From positions 3,190,208 to 3,254,207 of the forward strand of contig CM033744.1 of the NCBI GenBank assembly GCA_019671005.1: a stretch of 64,000 nt of DNA. The letters run 5' to 3'. Below, in pieces: positions 62,737-64,000 of this stretch. The stretch comes from Hibiscus mutabilis (Eukaryota > Streptophyta > Magnoliopsida > Malvales > Malvaceae). Under the pieces are notes generated by a model that saw nothing but the letters and a program-made list of their open reading frames with translations, did not search any database and was not told the DNA's origin. Positions within the stretch are counted from its first letter, which is position 1. Each line of letters starts with the position of its first letter. The translations under genes were made by a program, and so were the position numbers.

Positions 62737-64000
62737 TCACAACCCGGGCTTTAAACTTGAGTGTCGGGTTAACCCGAGGCAAGGGCCTCGTGTTTAGGCC
62801 ATGTTATTGGGCTTTATGAACCTTTTTGGGCTTGGATTGTTAGTTGGGTATGGGCTTGAGAAGATGGCATGAGGATATTTTGGTACATGCCAAAATGGGA
62901 TGAAAAAGAGGGGGAAAGCTTTATTTTTTTTGTATTTTTGCAGAATTTGGTGATATCATCATCTTTATGCCTTCTTCTTTTTTCTTAAACTCGTCATTCC
63001 TCTTCAAACACCATCATCAAAGGTAGAATTTTAAAGTTTAGCCCCTTGAATCACGTTTGGATTGTAGAGGGAAGTTTTATCATCATTCAATGATCTATAA
63101 AACAAGGTAAGAATGATTTAAAATGGTGGGGATTGAGGTTTTAATGGGGGCTCTTGAGGAAGAACGAGAGTGTGTTTTGGGAAGCTTCATTTATGGTTAT
63201 ACATGAGTTTTCAGCTTCCTAAAACTTCTCCAATAGTGTAGTAATCCTTTGGCAATCTTTCATATAGTAAAAGAGGTGGGAGAGCCTTCCAAAGGCTTGG
63301 GGAAGGAGAAGGCTTAGAGGAGTGCCAATAGCTTATTTTCAACTTATAATTTGAGGTTAGTACACTTATAACTTTTGTGTGTTCATGTGCATCATCATCT
63401 TGGTATGTTTGCTTGGAATATGATGTTTTGGTTAAGTTAGAGTTTGGTTGATCATCCATGCTATAATTGGTGTTGTTTGAGGGTAAAAATTAATAGAAAC
63501 ACACATAAATGACTCTTCATAACTTGTACGGACTCAATGGTTGAGATTAAGGGCGGAATCAAAGGATTTCTAAGCTCTAGAGTTTGAAATCTGGGCTCGA
63601 GTATCGTTACAATTCATGCCCGTACCGATACACCCTTGTTAAAGATGAACCTTTAGGCAAAATTTGCAAGGGGGTATCAGTACGCGAGGGAGTGTACCGA
63701 TGCCACTGTTTCATTGTAATTTCTAGTGACCAATTTGGGTATCGATACACCTAGGAGTGTATCGGTACGGGTTGGGGATCGGTACGCAACGTATGTGCAC
63801 CGGTGCTGGGTATAGATACTCCATATAGGTGTATCAGTACGGGGGCTAATTAAATTCTTTCGAGTCTAATTTGGGTATCGATACTCGATGGGGAGTATCG
63901 GTACCTAGAGAGGGGTACCGATACCCATGAAGGTGTATCAGTACGGCTAGAGTAATCTGTCTAATAAATTATGTTTTGAGTTTGGGGGTTCCATAAATTG
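62737..64000 (+). mobile_element. Start of another LTR-type repeat with GTATCGGTAC words (runs off the window)
   Basis: TGTCACAACCCGGGC begins a GC-richer segment abruptly after copia DNA, in the style of TGTCACAACCC gypsy LTR starts. No coding frame is recognised (the 82-codon minus ORF at 63211-63459 is weak). The right end is outside the window, so the identity as an LTR is inferred. Confidence 0.5.
63595..63950. repeat. GTATCGGTAC / GTACCGATAC word cluster
   Basis: At least a dozen variants of GTATCGGTAC or its reverse complement. Examples lie at about 63624 (GTACCGATAC), 63674 (GTATCAGTACG), 63739 (GTATCGATAC), 63758 (GTATCGGTACGG), 63895 (GTATCGGTAC) and 63914-63925 (GGTACCGATACC). Pairs such as GTATCGATAC-N11-GTATCGGTACG recur, similar to the two-word units at 28918-29270. 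Confidence 0.75.

Overview
This is plant nuclear DNA: AT-rich, intron-containing genes, and dense layers of LTR retrotransposons, Mutator-like elements (MULEs) and MITEs. The gene families (a CNL resistance gene, a SPA photomorphogenesis repressor, a GT14 glycosyltransferase, a membrane-anchored CDK-like kinase, COX17, type 3 metallothionein) and the LTR styles (TGTAACACCC starts) suggest a dicot, probably Malvales/cotton-like. That placement is an inference from remembered similarity; no search was run.

Layout. 1-488: the C-terminal end of a CNL-type resistance gene (+). 489-15500: mostly mobile DNA. It holds a foldback element at 2325-3977, a three-level nest at about 3978-7942 (foldback element, then a telomere-word MITE, then an LTR element), a MULE-like element at 9655-12050 with a 9-bp target duplication, and several MITEs. 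16457-18021 (+): a four-exon GT14 gene, convergent with a seven-exon SPA3/SPA4-like gene at 18622-22887 (-). 23454-27217: a complete small LTR retrotransposon whose internal region resembles captured host gene pieces (a PTB-type RRM and a CLU/TSS-type TPR stretch) and shows no recognisable pol. 28140-31980: fragments of retroelements, a hAT-type fragment and a decayed gypsy gag. 32810-37327 (-): a kinase pseudogene with its whole exon structure preserved. 38275-47201: an 8.9-kb MULE with matching ends and a 9-bp target duplication; it carries decayed transposase and plant-mobile-domain genes, a divergent small ORF, and about 14 copies of a hairpin-like palindrome. 49490-51066 (+): a COX17 copy that has lost its start codon and key cysteines. 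51661-52240 (-): an intact type 3 metallothionein. 52830-56540: repeats and MITEs. 56541-62700 (-): a rearranged copia element interrupted by an unusual 1,965-bp element bounded by inverted copies of one LTR start. 62737-64000: the start of another repeat rich in GTATCGGTAC words.

How parts relate. Only the GT14 and metallothionein genes look fully intact. The SPA gene has an apparent 1-bp frameshift in a C-run and a retrotransposon about 570 bp upstream of its start. The kinase gene has at least four lesions and a MULE in its upstream region. The strongest candidates for new biology are the gene-capturing LTR element, the palindrome-studded MULE, the inverted-LTR element, and the GTATCGGTAC arrays shared by three loci.
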